From NCBI RefSeq assembly GCF_030817075.1, contig NZ_JAUSYU010000001.1:2790001-2854000 (forward strand): a stretch of 64,000 nt of DNA. The letters are read 5' to 3'. The position numbers and the translations under genes were made by a program. Origin of the DNA: Arthrobacter sp. V1I9 (GTDB lineage: Bacteria > Actinomycetota > Actinomycetes > Actinomycetales > Micrococcaceae). Position 1 is the first letter of the stretch. Every line of letters begins with the position of its first letter. Below, one piece after another: positions 35,548-43,948 of the stretch. The notes beneath the pieces were generated by a model. It saw only the letters and a program-made list of their open reading frames with translations, did not search any database and was not told the origin of the DNA.

Positions 35548-36519
35548 TTAGCTGGAACGGGTCTTTCGACGAAGGACGTCCATGCCGACAGCCAGGGCAA
35601 TCACGACGCCGATGACGACTTGCTGCCAGAAGGAGGTCACGTTGAGAAGATTCAGGCCGTTGCGAATGACCACCAATACCAGCGCACCGACGATCGTGCC
35701 GGAGATTCGGCCGAGGCCGCCCGCCAGGGATGCCCCACCGATCACGACGGCGGCAATCGCGTCGAGTTCGTAGCCGGCCGCAGCCTGGGGCTGGGCGGAG
35801 TCCAGCCGGCCGGCCAGCAGGAGTCCTGCCAGGGCGGCGAAGAGCCCTGCCAGGGCAAAAACAGTGACAGTGATCTGCTTGACCGGAAGCCCTGAGAGTC
35901 GGGCTGCCTCGGCGTTGCCACCGACGGCGTACATTGAACGCCCGATGACGGTTCGGTTCAGGATGAAGGAGGCTACAGCTGCCGCGATCACCAGGACGAT
36001 GATCGGGGTGGGGACAGGGCCGATGTTGCCACCGAGGAAAGAAACTTCCGGGGCCGTCTTAATGGGACGGCCATCTGAAATGACCAGTGTGAGGCCGCGG
36101 GCAATGCTGAGCATGGCCAGGGTGGCGATGAAGGAGGGGAGTTTTCCGTAGGCGCTGGCAACACCGTTGACGGTTCCCACCACCAGGCCTGTCAGCAGGC
36201 CGACCAGCAGGGCCAGGCCCCCGGGCAAGCCGGAAGAGACAAACATGTAGCCGGATACCATGGCGCTCAGGGCAGCCACTGACCCGACCGAAAGGTCAAT
36301 GCCGCCGGCCACGATCACGAAGGTCATGCCGAAGGCAAGGATGGCCACGGTGGAGACCTGGATGCCGATATTGAGCAGGTTCGGCCCGGTCAGGAAGTCG
36401 GGGGTGATGATGAACAGCGCCAAAGCCAGGACCAGCAGGCCCACCAAGGCGCCGTTGTTCGCCAGGAACTTTTTGACATCAAAGCCCTGATGCGGCTGGG
36501 TCAGGGTTGCAGTGGACAT
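35548..36519 (-). CDS. rbsC: Ribose ABC transporter permease
   Basis: 323 aa from ATG 36519, chosen for its AAGGAAC; a GTG at 36585 overlapping the rbsA stop would add 22 residues. About 9-10 membrane segments. The BPD_transp_2 signature includes TFVIVAGGIDLSVGSVAALS and the EAA-like loop GGNAEAARLSGLPVKQITV that docks on RbsA, followed by AAVVIGGASLAGGLGRISGT. Length matches E. coli RbsC (321 aa). Confidence 0.9.
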   Translation of the reverse strand: MSTATLTQPHQGFDVKKFLANNGALVGLLVLALALFIITPDFLTGPNLLNIGIQVSTVAILAFGMTFVIVAGGIDLSVGSVAALSAMVSGYMFVSSGLPGGLALLVGLLTGLVVGTVNGVASAYGKLPSFIATLAMLSIARGLTLVISDGRPIKTAPEVSFLGGNIGPVPTPIIVLVIAAAVASFILNRTVIGRSMYAVGGNAEAARLSGLPVKQITVTVFALAGLFAALAGLLLAGRLDSAQPQAAAGYELDAIAAVVIGGASLAGGLGRISGTIVGALVLVVIRNGLNLLNVTSFWQQVVIGVVIALAVGMDVLRRKTRSS

Positions 36520-36581
36520 GTTGGTGTTCCTTGTCTGGGTCAATGGGGACTGTGACGTCTTCGTCTCGGGATTTGGGGCTT

Positions 36582-38117
36582 TCACTGGTCATCGTCCGTA
36601 TCCAAAGCCGCCAGGGTCATGACGGCATCCTGGGTGGCGTCGGCTGCGGACAGCACACCGGCGACTTCACCGTCGCGCATGACGAGAATGCGGTCGCTCA
36701 TGCCCAGGACTTCAGGAAGCTCGCTCGAGACCATCACGATGGCGCCGCCGGCGGCCGTTATTTGGTTCATCAGTTCGTAAATTTCCACCTTGGCGCCAAC
36801 GTCGACGCCGCGGGTGGGTTCATCCAGCAGCAGCACCGAAGACGCAGCCATGATCCAGCGCCCAAAGACGGCCTTTTGCTGGTTACCGCCCGAAAGGGAT
36901 CGGATCGGCTGGTCGATGTTGTGCATGCGGATGCGCAGCTTCTTGGCAATCTCCTCCGCTTTTTGGCGTTGACCGGCGAAGTCGGCCAGGCCGAGACGGG
37001 AGCTGGACTTCAGGGTCGCGTAACCCAGGTTTTCGTTCACTGTGGCGTCCAGCACGAGTCCTTGGACTTTCCGGTCTTCGGGAACGTGCCCGATGCCGGC
37101 AGCTATGGCGGCCCCCACGTCACCCTTGGGCAGCCGTTTGCCGCGCACGGTGACGCTGCCGGCGTCGTGCCTGTCCACACCGGCGATGGCACGGATGACT
37201 TCAGTCCGCCCGGCCCCCACCAGACCGGCAATGCCCAATATTTCGCCGGCCTTGACGTCGAAGGAAATGTTGCTGAAGCGGCCCTTGGCCCCGAGGCCCT
37301 CGACCGCGAGGACGGTCTGGGGGGTTTCTGGCTCGACGATGCGGCGGGGGAACTGATCGTCGATGCTGCGGCCTACCATGAGCCGGACCAATTCGTCCTC
37401 GTGGGTGGATCCGGGTACTTCGGCGATGAACTCACCATCACGCAAGACACACACGGAGTCGCCGATTTCGGCGATCTCCTCAAGGTGGTGGCTGATGAAG
37501 AGCATGCCGACGCGCTCCGCACGGAGTTCCTCCACCACCCGGAACAGGTTCTCTGTTTCGTGTTTGGTTAGTGCCGCCGTCGGTTCGTCCAGGATCAACA
37601 CCCGGGCGTTGATGCTCAACGCTTTCGCAATTTCCACCAGTTGCTGCTGTGCGATGCCGAGCTCCCCCACCGGGGTGTCCACTTCGACGCGGAGTCCAAT
37701 CCGGTCCAGTGCGATCTTGGCCTGGCGCCTCAATTCACGCCGGTCCACCATCCCGAATTTCTTGGGCGTGCGTCCCAGCATGATGTTTTCAGCCACGCTC
37801 ATGCTGCAAACCAGGTTCAGTTCCTGGTGGATGGTGGCAATCCCGTGAGCCTCGGCCGCACGGGTGTTCGGGAGGACGACCGGTTCGTTGTTGATGAGGA
37901 TCTCACCGTTGTCCGGCTGGTAAACCCCTGCCATGATTTTGATCAGGGTTGACTTTCCGGCGCCATTTTCGCCCAGGAGAACTTGCACCTTTCCCGGGTA
38001 GACACTGACGGTCACGTCCTTGATCACTTTGACGGGCCCAAAGGATTTGCTGATGTTCTTTAGCGTGACAAGCGGTTCGCCGGGATGCTCTGCGGCGCTG
38101 GAGGAGCGATCGGTCAT
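36582..38117 (-). CDS. rbsA: Ribose ABC transporter ATP-binding protein
   Basis: 511 aa with two ABC domains in tandem. N-terminal domain: Walker A LLGENGAGKSTLIKIMAG, LDEPTAALT. C-terminal domain: degenerate Walker A IAGLVGAGRTEVIRAIAG, signature SLSGGNQQKAVFGRW and LLDEPTRGVDVGAK. Lack of the Lys-Ser in the second P-loop is normal for RbsA/MglA proteins, where one site is catalytically weak. ATG 38117 lies 1 nt after the rbsR stop, with GAGGAAG. Confidence 0.92.
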   Translation of the reverse strand: MTDRSSSAAEHPGEPLVTLKNISKSFGPVKVIKDVTVSVYPGKVQVLLGENGAGKSTLIKIMAGVYQPDNGEILINNEPVVLPNTRAAEAHGIATIHQELNLVCSMSVAENIMLGRTPKKFGMVDRRELRRQAKIALDRIGLRVEVDTPVGELGIAQQQLVEIAKALSINARVLILDEPTAALTKHETENLFRVVEELRAERVGMLFISHHLEEIAEIGDSVCVLRDGEFIAEVPGSTHEDELVRLMVGRSIDDQFPRRIVEPETPQTVLAVEGLGAKGRFSNISFDVKAGEILGIAGLVGAGRTEVIRAIAGVDRHDAGSVTVRGKRLPKGDVGAAIAAGIGHVPEDRKVQGLVLDATVNENLGYATLKSSSRLGLADFAGQRQKAEEIAKKLRIRMHNIDQPIRSLSGGNQQKAVFGRWIMAASSVLLLDEPTRGVDVGAKVEIYELMNQITAAGGAIVMVSSELPEVLGMSDRILVMRDGEVAGVLSAADATQDAVMTLAALDTDDDQ

Positions 38118-38118
38118 T

Positions 38119-39150
38119 TCAATTCTTCCTCTGGGTTTTCACTGGATCGGAAAGACGGTGCAAGGATGACTCGCGGATAATGAGTTCACTGGGCAAAGAC
38201 ACCGAGAGGGGTTCTTCGCCGTCGATGACTTTCAGCAGCAGATCCACCGCTATCCGGCCCATGTCCTCCACGCTGTGCGCTATGACGCTCAGCGCCGGGT
38301 TAAGCAGGGCAAACCAATTGATGTTGTCGAAGGCAACCAGGGCCACGTCCTGACCGATCCGAATGCCGAGTTCGTGTAGTTTCGCAACGGCACCCACGGC
38401 CATGGGGCTATCTGCTGCAAGGATTGCCGTGGGCGGGTCCTTGAGCTGGAGCAGCCGTTCGGTGGCTGCAGCGCCGCTCTCAAGCTGGAAGTCGCCGAAA
38501 ACCGTCAGGGCCGGGACTTGATCCAGTCCGGCCTCATGCAGCGCGCTCACGAATGCGCCATAACGTTCCCGGCCAGTGGAAATTGACTGCGGTCCGGCAA
38601 TGTAGCCGATCCGCCGGTGCCCTTGCTCCGCGAGGTGCCGGACCGCGTGACTGATTCCCGCGCGGCTGTCCGTGGTGACGCTGGGAACGTCCACGCCGTC
38701 GACGGTCCGGTCCACGAAGACGGTGGGGATCCCGCGGTTCACAAGCGAACTGATGGAACCCTTGCCGTCACCTTGCGGCGCCACGATCACGCCATCAACC
38801 CGCTGGTCTATCAATGTGTCCAGGAACCGGTTCTGCTGATCCTCGAGTTCATTGGCGTTGCCGAGGAGAATGACGTACCCGGTTTTTAGGGCCGCCTGCT
38901 CCACCGCATGCGCCAGATCGGCAAAGAACGGGTTCCGCACGTCTGAAACCAGAAGACCCAGCACATTCGTCCTGGCCGAGCGAAGACTCCGGGCCTGGGC
39001 GTTCGGTCGGAAGTCCAGTCGCTCGGCGGCCGCAGTGACCCGCGCCCGAGAGGCATCAGACGTTGCGGGGTGTCCGGACAGCACCCGGGATGCCGTGGCC
39101 AAGGAGACTCCAGCCAGCGCTGCGACATCCTTAATGGTGACACTGGTCAT
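38119..39150 (-). CDS. rbsR: LacI-family repressor of the ribose operon
   Basis: 343 aa from ATG 39150 with AAGGAG. The LacI DNA-binding head is clear: VTIKDVAALAGVSLATASRV then the hinge FRPNAQARSLRS. The effector domain is type-I PBP-like (LGLLVSDVRNPFFADLAHA, VDGVIVAPQGDG, VDRTVDG, YIAGPQSISTGRER, FDNINWF). Two perfect palindromic operators lie 41-68 bp upstream, so it is probably autoregulated and represses the whole rbsRACBKD operon; ribose would relieve it. Confidence 0.88.
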   Translation of the reverse strand: MTSVTIKDVAALAGVSLATASRVLSGHPATSDASRARVTAAAERLDFRPNAQARSLRSARTNVLGLLVSDVRNPFFADLAHAVEQAALKTGYVILLGNANELEDQQNRFLDTLIDQRVDGVIVAPQGDGKGSISSLVNRGIPTVFVDRTVDGVDVPSVTTDSRAGISHAVRHLAEQGHRRIGYIAGPQSISTGRERYGAFVSALHEAGLDQVPALTVFGDFQLESGAAATERLLQLKDPPTAILAADSPMAVGAVAKLHELGIRIGQDVALVAFDNINWFALLNPALSVIAHSVEDMGRIAVDLLLKVIDGEEPLSVSLPSELIIRESSLHRLSDPVKTQRKN

Positions 39151-39190
39151 CGCAGACACTCCTTCGTGTTGGTAGGTCACTTGCTCATGG

Positions 39191-39218
39191 TGGAATCGAT
39201 TCCATGGAATCGATTCCA
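39191..39218. promoter_or_regulatory. Tandem LacI-type operators
   Basis: Two identical perfect 14-bp palindromes TGGAATCGATTCCA stand head to tail at 39191-39204 and 39205-39218. LacI-type sites usually have a central CG, as here (AT-CG-AT). They lie upstream of rbsR and fit repression of the ribose operon, possibly by two dimers. Confidence 0.85.
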
Positions 39219-39330
39219 CGAGTGTAGGCAGTTGCCAGTGAATGTGTCAATCCTCACTAAAAACGCTGCGGCTGGCCCGAAGGGCGACGGCGTTCTGGTT
39301 GCCCCGGCGAGCAAGCGGGGTGATTCCAGC

Positions 39331-39442
39331 GATGTCACTTACGGGCCGCAATTCATCGACGGTTTCCACGACTACCCAGGAGCCGATCCTGATCCCCGAG
39401 GTGGACTCCAGCGGGATTGCCCAGGCCCTGGGGCAGCGCTAA
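39331..39442 (+). pseudogene. Remnant of a TPP-enzyme 3' region
   Basis: The frame ending at TAA 39442 reads EPILIPEVDSSGIAQALGQR, close to KPMLIPEVDFSGIARALG in the TPP enzyme encoded near 23.25 kb. The preceding DNA (GATGTCACTTACGGGCC) also resembles GATGCCGCCTACGGGGCC there, but the frames do not stay in step. It looks like the decayed tail of a paralogue; nothing intact remains. Homology is judged by eye. Confidence 0.5.
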
Positions 39443-39545
39443 TTTCCCTGCCTGCAGCCCTGCCCCGGCCTTACCTAACCGTGTGATACACCACTTAGCG
39501 CCGGGTTCCGAAATAGCGAGGCATGCCTGTGCCATTGTGGAAGGC

Positions 39546-40469
39546 ATGAAGGCAATCACTTACAGCTCGTACGGAAACCCTGATGTCCTCGAATTTGGCG
39601 ACCAACCCATGCCGAAAGTCGGGCCGGGAATGGTCCTGGTCAAAGTCAAGGCCGCCGCAGTGAACCCAGTGGACTGGAAAATCATGGCGGGGTATCTGGA
39701 TCCCATCATGGAGCTGCAGTTTCCCGCCATCCCCGGCTGGGATGTAGCAGGGGTTGTGGAGTCGGTGGGAATTGATGCCAGGCAGTTCCAGCCCGGCGAC
39801 GAGGTCATCGCCTACGGCCGCAAGGACTACGTCCATGGTGGTAGCTTTGCCGAGTACATCGCGCTGCCGGAGCGGCTCCTGGCCCGGAAGCCTGCCTCGC
39901 TCGGGTGGAGCGAATCGGCGGGCCTGCCGCTGGCCGGCCTGACCGCCTACCAGGTCCTCAACCGGCTGGGCCTGAAGGCCGGCGAAACTGTACTGATCCA
40001 CGGAGGTTCCGGAGGCGTGGGCTCCCTTGGCATCCAGATCGCTGTTGCCCTGGGCGCCAGTGTCATTGCCACTGCCTCCGAGAAAAACCACGAGTTCCTC
40101 CGCTCCCTGGGAGCCGAGCCAACTGCCTACGGGGACGGGCTCGCCGAGCGCGTTCGCGCACTGCATCCTCATGGCGTGGACGTCGTTGCCGATTTCGTCG
40201 GCGGAAACCTCGAGGCGACGTTGGCCGTGCTGGCCGAAGGAGGCCGGCATGCCTCGATCGCCGACAGTGAAGTGGAAGAGCACGGCGGTGACTGGATGTG
40301 GGTCAACCCGGTGGGCGCCGACCTGCAGGAACTCGCCGACTTGGCGGACAGCCGGAAGATCCGCGTGGAAGTTGCCGAGGTGTTTCCGCTGGAGAATGCT
40401 GCTGATGCCTTCCGGTCCAATATGGAAGGGCACACTCGCGGCAAGATCGTGATTGCTGTAGACCGTTGA
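39546..40469 (+). CDS. Zinc-independent quinone oxidoreductase (MDR family)
   Basis: 307 aa from ATG 39546 with GGAAGG. GroES-like N-terminal domain (AAAVNPVDWKIMAGY, FPAIPGWDVAGVVESVG), Rossmann domain with HGGSGGVGSLGIQIAVALGA (about 145-165) and SEKNHEFLRSLGA, then the C-terminal part (ENAADAFRSNMEGHTRGKIV). There are no Zn-binding Cys clusters. It is an NADPH-dependent quinone/alkenal reductase type. The adjacent RibD-type gene converges 3 nt away. Confidence 0.85.
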   Translation: MKAITYSSYGNPDVLEFGDQPMPKVGPGMVLVKVKAAAVNPVDWKIMAGYLDPIMELQFPAIPGWDVAGVVESVGIDARQFQPGDEVIAYGRKDYVHGGSFAEYIALPERLLARKPASLGWSESAGLPLAGLTAYQVLNRLGLKAGETVLIHGGSGGVGSLGIQIAVALGASVIATASEKNHEFLRSLGAEPTAYGDGLAERVRALHPHGVDVVADFVGGNLEATLAVLAEGGRHASIADSEVEEHGGDWMWVNPVGADLQELADLADSRKIRVEVAEVFPLENAADAFRSNMEGHTRGKIVIAVDR

Positions 40470-40472
40470 GCA

Positions 40473-41138
40473 TCACTGTCCTCCGGCCGAGCGACGGGTG
40501 AAGACCAGATGGACCACCCCTTGGGAAGAGGGGGTCGCTTCAATGTCGAAACGCTCTTCGAGTCCCTCCAGTCCGTCCCAGAACCGTTCACCCCGGCCCA
40601 GGACGATCGGCACGAGGACGATGTGCATGTGGTCGATCAGGTCGGCCTCGAGGAACTGCCGCACCGTGCTGGTGCCGCCGCCGATCCTGACATCCAGGCC
40701 GCCGGCCAGGGCACGGGCCTGTTCGAGCGCGGATGCGGGGTCCGCGTCAACGAAGTGGAAGCTTGTTCCGCCTTCCATCTCGAGGACCGGCCGGGGATGG
40801 TGTGTCAGGACAACAACAGGCGTGTGGAACACGGGGTTATCGCCCCACCACCCCTTCCAATCCTCGTTTTCCCAGGGACCGCGCTGAGGACCGAACTTGT
40901 TGCGCCCCATGATTTCGACGCCGACCCCGTGTCCCCACTGGCTGGCGAACGCCTCGTCGACGCCGAAGGATCCTTCCGATTCCCCATGGATGCCCATCGC
41001 GCGGAAGGTCCGCGTCTCGAAGGCCCACTCCAGCAGCCGCGTGCCCGCATGGCCGAACGGAGCGTCCAGTTGCTGGCCCTCGCCCGTGCCGAAGCCGTCG
41101 AGGGAGACCGAGAAATTGTGTACGCGGACAAGGGACAT
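40473..41138 (-). CDS. Dihydrofolate reductase-like (RibD C-terminal domain) protein
   Basis: 221 aa from ATG 41138 with AGGAGACCGT. The family pattern includes VRVHNFSVSLDGFGTG, VFHTPVVVLTHHPRP and LAGGLDVRIGGGTSTVRQFL (the GGxx nucleotide-binding turn), then DHMHIVLVPIVLGRGERFW. These proteins use NADPH and are often annotated as dihydrofolate reductase family; the substrate is unknown. It converges on the oxidoreductase gene with a 3-nt gap. Confidence 0.8.
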   Translation of the reverse strand: MSLVRVHNFSVSLDGFGTGEGQQLDAPFGHAGTRLLEWAFETRTFRAMGIHGESEGSFGVDEAFASQWGHGVGVEIMGRNKFGPQRGPWENEDWKGWWGDNPVFHTPVVVLTHHPRPVLEMEGGTSFHFVDADPASALEQARALAGGLDVRIGGGTSTVRQFLEADLIDHMHIVLVPIVLGRGERFWDGLEGLEERFDIEATPSSQGVVHLVFTRRSAGGQ

Positions 41139-41211
41139 ACGGTCTCCTGAAGTGTCGTTGGCAGTCACTGTAAGGCGACTAATCCCCACCGCTCAAGGCC
41201 TGCGCCCGGCG

Positions 41212-41217
41212 TACCCT
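41212..41217 (+). promoter_or_regulatory. -10 box before a truncated hydrolase
   Basis: TACCCT followed by GAAGCT and then ATG 41224: the leaderless arrangement, still in front of a gene fragment. It suggests the promoter survived when the gene body was lost. Confidence 0.35.
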
Positions 41218-41223
41218 GAAGCT

Positions 41224-41283
41224 ATGGACTCCGAAGTCCTGGATCTCCGGCTACGGACCGGCATCACGGTGCCGTGCCTGGCC
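41224..41283 (+). pseudogene. N-terminal remnant of an alpha/beta hydrolase
   Basis: The frame starts MDSEVLDLRLRTGITVPCLA, which looks like the first strands of an alpha/beta hydrolase just before the oxyanion HG turn. The rest of the domain is missing: the reading frame runs into the hairpin at 41360 and then antisense to the next gene. Recognition rests on a 20-residue stretch, so it is tentative. Confidence 0.4.
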
Positions 41284-41359
41284 CAAAGCAGCGGGCAGGA
41301 CGACGGCGGCTCCCAGCGGGTGGAGGGTCATGCTGTCCGTCTGTCCCTGGAACGCAAAA

Positions 41360-41396
41360 GAGGCCGACGGCGACACCCAGTGTCGCCGTCGGCCTC
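41360..41396. terminator. 17-bp perfect hairpin
   Basis: Arms at 41360-41376 (GAGGCCGACGGCGACAC) and 41380-41396 with a 3-nt loop. It lies 44 bp after the stop of the minus-strand repeat-protein gene and would also stop transcripts coming from 41224. It is flanked by AAAAG and CCCTT, so it works either way. Confidence 0.8.
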
Positions 41397-41439
41397 CCTT
41401 CTACGCCGCAAGGTGATATCCACCAAAGACGCTGGGACT

Positions 41440-41715
41440 CTAGGCCGCCGTCGGAAGCGTTACGTAGCTGCCTTCGATGACGCCGGCGGGAACAGTGGGA
41501 GCGCCGTCTACCGTCACATAGCTGCCACGGGTAACGGGAGGCAGGTTCCGGCTGCCGGCGACGGTGACATAGGTGCCCTCAACGCGGGCCGCGGCGCTGC
41601 CGGCGGGAAGGGTTACGTAGCTGCCGCCGCGCACTGCGGTGCCAGCAACAGCAATGCGGGCAGCGGTCTCGAGGGTGGGTTCGGCGGTTGCCGGGCTTTT
41701 AGCCAGCAAAGTCAT
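41440..41715 (-). CDS. Small protein of GSYVT repeats
   Basis: 91 aa from ATG 41715 with AAGGAG. After an Ala-rich N-terminal segment, four copies of G-(S/T)-Y-V-T-(L/V) occur about every 16-18 residues: RGGSYVTLP, VEGTYVTVA, TRGSYVTVD, IEGSYVTLP. Each repeat probably forms a short beta strand, so the protein may be a small beta-solenoid or a surface-like repeat. There is no signal peptide or Cys. It ends before a strong hairpin and is monocistronic. I do not recognise the family. Confidence 0.6.
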   Translation of the reverse strand: MTLLAKSPATAEPTLETAARIAVAGTAVRGGSYVTLPAGSAAARVEGTYVTVAGSRNLPPVTRGSYVTVDGAPTVPAGVIEGSYVTLPTAA

Positions 41716-42006
41716 GGGTACTCCTTGGGGTCTCAGAATGGGGGCCATTCAGGCTCAAGTACCGCTCAAGCGGGAGGGCGTCTGCGGGTTGTGTCGCCTG
41801 CCCTGCCGGCCCGGGAATGTTCACCGGTGCGGTACTCAAGGGCTACGGCGGCCTATATCCAAGTTTACGGGCTTATCCTGAGCCACTCAAAATAACGTGG
41901 GAAGACTCACGTCAAGCAACCAGGCGCCCAAGGCGCTTATAACTTCGTAGCCAGGACGGCGGAGCACGGGTGGGGCCCGGGAGGTGCACCGGATGAGGGC
42001 GGAGGT

Positions 42007-42699
42007 TTAGGGAACGAGCCTTACGTCCCCGCCCCGGAGGGTGGTACGGAAGCCGTCGCCCTGGACCGCGACATCCTGCAGCACTAGGCCCTCGGGCAGC
42101 CCCTCAATGCTGTGCTCGATGGTCACGAGCCCGCGCACGACGGCGGCCGTGGCGTCGGAGAGGAAGGCCGGCCCACCAATGTCGATTGAGCGTGGCTCCA
42201 CAATGAGCCTGCCGTCTCGGACCTTGACCGTGCCGGTGGCAACGACGCGCACTTCTCGCCCCAGGGCTTCAACGGTGCGAACCACCGTGGCCTGACCGCC
42301 GTCAGCAGCGCGGACCACTGTCCCGCTCCCGATCTGCTCAGCCACAACCTCGAACGGCACGGTCGCGTCCACAGTGAGCTGTCCGGCGACCAGCCCGTCC
42401 GGCCTAGTGACCACGTCCTGCCCGACGGCCCGAACGTCGCGGAGGGTGGAGCCAGCGGCCACCACTGTCCCGGCATCCAGCACGACGTCGGATAGCCACA
42501 CCCCGTCCTGACCCAGGTCTCCGGGCGGCTCGGCGCCCGGTGTGCGCTCGGCCCCCGCCGTCGGCGAGGGCGCGGGCCCTGCTTCGGCCGTGTTTGCCGG
42601 GTCGCTCACCGCCCACCAGAAAATCGCAACCACGAGTCCCAAGAGGAGGACCATTCCAGCAGCACCGATCAGCCAGTCCTTTGCACGCGTCCACTTCAC
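42007..42699 (-). CDS. LmeA-like (DUF2993) phospholipid-binding protein
   Basis: 230 aa, GTG start. One N-terminal membrane anchor (DWLIGAAGMVLLLGLVVAIF, about 8-27), a Pro/Ala linker, and a DUF2993 domain (about 65-230) with LRDVRAVGQDVVTRPDGL and VRDGRLIVEPRSIDIGG. LmeA of mycobacteria binds phospholipids and supports mannan elongation; here a periplasm-side envelope role is inferred. The neighbours are unrelated. Confidence 0.75.
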   Translation of the reverse strand: MKWTRAKDWLIGAAGMVLLLGLVVAIFWWAVSDPANTAEAGPAPSPTAGAERTPGAEPPGDLGQDGVWLSDVVLDAGTVVAAGSTLRDVRAVGQDVVTRPDGLVAGQLTVDATVPFEVVAEQIGSGTVVRAADGGQATVVRTVEALGREVRVVATGTVKVRDGRLIVEPRSIDIGGPAFLSDATAAVVRGLVTIEHSIEGLPEGLVLQDVAVQGDGFRTTLRGGDVRLVP

Positions 42700-42858
42700 C
42701 AGGACAGTCTGCTGGTTCGCAGCGTGTGGCGCGAAACCCGGAGTTGAGTGGAAACAACTTTCAGGCTCAAAATGTCATGCGCTCTGTTGATCCTTCACCA
42801 CGCCCGGGTCCTGTTCCTGCAGCTCCTGTTGCAGTCCGTGACTGCTTTAGTTAAGCCT

Positions 42859-43446
42859 CTACTTGGATCGAATCAGGTCAAGCAAAGCCGGCAGCCTCGT
42901 GACACCATCGTCTGCCATGAAGTGTCCTGCTCCCGGATGAACCTGAAGCCGTGCGCCCAGTCGCCTGGCGAGGTCATCCGATGCCGCCGCCGGCACTAAA
43001 GGATCCGTGTCGGAGCGAAGAACTATTCGTTCTCCAATGTTCGTTACCAGCCGTTCAACATCAACGTCAGCTGCGAGGAAACCATCAAGTTCCGGCAGGG
43101 CCTGCAGTGGTTCAGTGAACCCAGCCACCACCACGAGACTACCCAGTTCCCATGGTTCCGGCAGCGCCGCGAGTACCCGCAGGGCGGTGACCGCACCCAG
43201 GGAATGGGCTACAACCACCGTTGCCGCATCGGGCACCCCGAGTGCCGCGCTGACCGCGTTTTCCCACGCAGCATTGTCAGGTTCGTCAGAATCGGGGAGG
43301 GGAACGACGGTGACTGCGATGCCTTCAGCTTCGAGGGCACCCTGAAGCCAGGGGAACCAGTTTGCATGAGGCGACGATTCATACCCGTGGACGATGAGGA
43401 CGCGTTGGAAGGGCCGAACCGGGACGTTACTGGCTGCGCTGTTCAT
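42859..43446 (-). CDS. RBBP9/YdeN-type alpha/beta hydrolase
   Basis: 195 aa from ATG 43446; TTG 43452 is an in-frame alternative. The small serine hydrolase pattern is complete: VLIVHGYESSPHANWFPWL (HGY and the Trp-Phe-Pro-Trp cluster typical of the family), VVAHSLGAVTALRVLA (Ser in AHSLG), DTDPLVP and GAGHFMADDG (His). Members hydrolyse small esters; the natural substrate is unknown. It is monocistronic. Confidence 0.8.
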   Translation of the reverse strand: MNSAASNVPVRPFQRVLIVHGYESSPHANWFPWLQGALEAEGIAVTVVPLPDSDEPDNAAWENAVSAALGVPDAATVVVAHSLGAVTALRVLAALPEPWELGSLVVVAGFTEPLQALPELDGFLAADVDVERLVTNIGERIVLRSDTDPLVPAAASDDLARRLGARLQVHPGAGHFMADDGVTRLPALLDLIRSK

Positions 43447-43481
43447 AGGCAAAGACTCTAAACCGTCGGTTTGCCCGCCAG

Positions 43482-43679
43482 TCAGGGGGCACAGTCCTCG
43501 TCGTTAATGAAGACCTGAACGGCCACGACATGAACTTCTGTCAGGCCCTTCTCATGGTCAGGCTTCTCCAGCAGGACCGGCTGGCGGTACTGGCGGGCCC
43601 TCCAGCCGGGAGTGACCTCGCCGGGAACAATCGCGCCCCGAGTCCGCTCAAACGAGTCCATCAGGGCCGCTGGCTGCAT
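43482..43679 (-). CDS. Small hypothetical protein
   Basis: 65 aa from ATG 43679. The sequence SFERTRGAIVPGEVTPGWRA and the Val-rich end TEVHVVAVQVFINDEDC look like a compact folded protein, with codon bias of the host. There is no SD. A perfect 14-bp palindrome lies 15 bp upstream. No family recognised. It would be transcribed just before the RBBP9-type gene. Confidence 0.4.
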   Translation of the reverse strand: MQPAALMDSFERTRGAIVPGEVTPGWRARQYRQPVLLEKPDHEKGLTEVHVVAVQVFINDEDCAP

Positions 43680-43694
43680 AACGGATGACAGGGT

Positions 43695-43708
43695 TTCGAT
43701 CGATCGAA
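43695..43708. promoter_or_regulatory. 14-bp palindrome TTCGATCGATCGAA
   Basis: A perfect palindrome 15 bp upstream of the 65-aa ORF start. The core shares ATCGAT with the rbs operators but the flanks differ. A possible operator. Confidence 0.3.
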
Positions 43709-43948
43709 CTGATCGGCGCTTGAGTCAAAAAAACCCGGGTATTAAGTATCCCGAGTATCCGTGCCTCCTTGCCCAGCATGCGCCTCTTAGCGGTTGTAAC
43801 CTAATCCGGGCGCCGGGGTCCGTGCAGGATGGGCACGCTCGCTTCTGCCCACGCGGGAAGTTTCCCTGGTCATACCGGTGGAAAGCAGCTGATTAGGTCT
43901 AGTGTTGGCTGGGTCGGCAATCGCCGCGATTACCCTCAGGGAGGGTGC

